DNA from: JAWOJF01 sp046481785
GTDB lineage: Bacteria; Bacteroidota; Ignavibacteria; Ignavibacteriales; Ignavibacteriaceae
NCBI GenBank assembly: GCA_046481785.1
Contig: JAWOJF010000390.1
Location: 1 to 13,149, forward strand
Length of the DNA: 13,149 nt
Direction: 5' to 3'
The position numbers and the translations under genes were made by a program. Positions 11,934 to 13,149 of this stretch are shown here, piece by piece; positions within the stretch are counted from its first letter, which is position 1; each line of letters opens with the position of its first letter. The notes under the pieces are model-generated. The model saw only the letters and a list, made by a program, of their open reading frames with translations. It did not search any database and had not been told where the DNA came from.

Positions 11934-13149
11934 ATGTTTGAAATTGATTTAACAAAATTTAAGAAATACGATAAACCCGGGCCAAGATACACAAGTTATC
12001 CAACCGCTCCCCATTTTAATGAAAACTTTAAAGCAGAAAATTATCTTGATGAAATAATTAAAACGAACTACGGTGAGGGGCTCCCCGATCTTTCACTTTA
12101 TTACCATCTTCCCTATTGTGATACCCTGTGCTATTTCTGCGGATGCAATATGATTATAACCCGCAACCGCGACAGGGTTAAAGAATATATTAAGTATGTA
12201 AAAAAAGAAATGGACCTGCTCCGCAGTTATCTGCTTGTGGACAGGAAAGTTTCACAGCTTCACTGGGGAGGCGGCACCCCTACTCATCTTAATCCCGATG
12301 AGATAGCCGATTTAACATCATACATACAGGAATCATTTTCTTTCAGAGAGACTGCCGAAAATAGCTGCGAGATTGATCCGCGCGGATTAACTAGGGCTCA
12401 TCTTGAGGCGCTTCGGACTAACGGCTTTAACCGGATAAGTATGGGCGTACAGGATTTTAATGAAAAAGTTCAGAAGGCGGTTAACCGTATACAGCCCGAA
12501 GATATGACAAGGCAGACCGTCACCTGGGTTCGCGAGCTTGGCTTCAGCAGTATAAATCTTGATTTAATTTACGGACTCCCTTTCCAAACCGTAGAATCTT
12601 TTGCCGATACTGTGGATAGGATAATAGATATTTCACCAGACAGGATTGCTGTATTTAATTATGCACACGTTCCTTGGATGAAAAAACATATGGCATTAAT
12701 TCATCCCGAAGATATTCCTGCTGCAGATATTAAACTTAATATATTAAAAATGACAATTGAAAAGTTAACGGGTGCCGGATATGTATTTATAGGTATGGAT
12801 CATTTTTCAAAACCTGATGATGACCTTGCTATTGCATACAGAGAAAAAAAACTCTACAGGAATTTCCAGGGATACTCAACTAATGCTGATGCCGACCTTT
12901 ATGCTATGGGAATAACCGCTATAAGTCAGCTTGATAATATTTATGCACAGAATTATAAAACTGAAAAGGAATATTTTCACGCAATTGATAATGAAACACT
13001 TCCCACCGCTAAAGGATATTACCTGAGCCAGGATGATAAAATAAGACGCCATGTAATTATGAAGCTTATGTGCGACTTTGAACTTGATTATAAATCAATA
13101 GAGCAGAAGTTTAATATCAATTTCAGGGAATATTTTGCATACGGGCTAA
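11934..13149 (+). CDS. hemN: Oxygen-independent coproporphyrinogen III oxidase, 3' end missing
   Basis: This radical SAM enzyme oxidatively decarboxylates two propionate side chains of coproporphyrinogen III to give protoporphyrinogen IX without oxygen. The 405 codons present are open to the window edge; the family is usually about 450-460 residues, so roughly the last 50 are missing. The N-terminus has 'YDKPGPRYTSYPTAPHF' (12-28). The iron-sulfur motif is 'PYCDTLCYFCGC' with C62, C66 and C69 as CxxxCxxC and C71 after it, the same numbers as in E. coli HemN. Further blocks are 'QLHWGGGTPTHL' (SAM binding), 'GFNRISMGVQDFN', 'LDLIYGLPFQT', 'FNYAHVPWMK', 'IGMDHFSKPDDDLA' and 'RNFQGYSTNADADLYAMGI'. 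AGGAAGAAG before the ATG at 11934 supports the start. It points to heme synthesis under anaerobic or low-oxygen conditions. Confidence 0.96.
   Translation, partial: MFEIDLTKFKKYDKPGPRYTSYPTAPHFNENFKAENYLDEIIKTNYGEGLPDLSLYYHLPYCDTLCYFCGCNMIITRNRDRVKEYIKYVKKEMDLLRSYLLVDRKVSQLHWGGGTPTHLNPDEIADLTSYIQESFSFRETAENSCEIDPRGLTRAHLEALRTNGFNRISMGVQDFNEKVQKAVNRIQPEDMTRQTVTWVRELGFSSINLDLIYGLPFQTVESFADTVDRIIDISPDRIAVFNYAHVPWMKKHMALIHPEDIPAADIKLNILKMTIEKLTGAGYVFIGMDHFSKPDDDLAIAYREKKLYRNFQGYSTNADADLYAMGITAISQLDNIYAQNYKTEKEYFHAIDNETLPTAKGYYLSQDDKIRRHVIMKLMCDFELDYKSIEQKFNINFREYFAYGL

Overview
The window reads as chromosomal DNA of an AT-rich member of the Bacteroidota/Chlorobiota/Ignavibacteriota group, most likely an ignavibacterium-like bacterium. 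The clearest markers are two proteins ending in a type IX secretion (T9SS) sorting domain with the NYPNPFNP signature and a terminal 'TKK' tail. The intergenic gaps are full of short palindromes. This placement is inferred from protein families, not from an rRNA gene.

Bases 1-2600 hold surface or secreted proteins: the 3' end of an Asp-box repeat protein (+ strand), a 373-base gene-free gap with hairpins, a cysteine-motif T9SS protein (- strand), and behind it a frameshifted relic of a third T9SS sorting domain. Bases 2770-3680 (- strand) hold slyD with a good intrinsic terminator, and a small two-helix membrane protein with a Cys/His-rich tail just upstream of it. Bases 3681-4397 are gene-free, with one GC-rich hairpin and one 16-base dyad.

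From 4398 to the right end, every gene lies on the + strand and forms a heme (tetrapyrrole) locus: a HemX/CcsA-like membrane protein, hemA (glutamyl-tRNA reductase), hemC (hydroxymethylbilane synthase), a small PepSY-like exported protein, a TetR-HemD fusion (uroporphyrinogen III synthase), hemE (uroporphyrinogen decarboxylase) and hemN (oxygen-independent coproporphyrinogen III oxidase, cut by the window end). Together they cover glutamyl-tRNA to glutamate semialdehyde, and porphobilinogen to protoporphyrinogen. hemL and hemB are not in the window.

Two things stand out. First, hemD is fused in frame behind a complete TetR-type DNA-binding regulator. An AGGAG sequence followed four bases later by an in-frame TTG lies exactly at the domain boundary, so the gene could make both a fused regulator-enzyme and a free enzyme. 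Second, the operon has been invaded by small cassettes. A four-helix-bundle (23S rRNA intervening-sequence type) gene sits between hemX and hemA inside 37-base inverted repeats that match at 34 of 37 positions. A GxxExxY gene with a probable frameshift sits between hemE and hemN inside 25-base inverted repeats. The same repeat family occurs without a gene between hemD and hemE. A separate set of four palindromes fills the gap between hemC and the PepSY-like gene.
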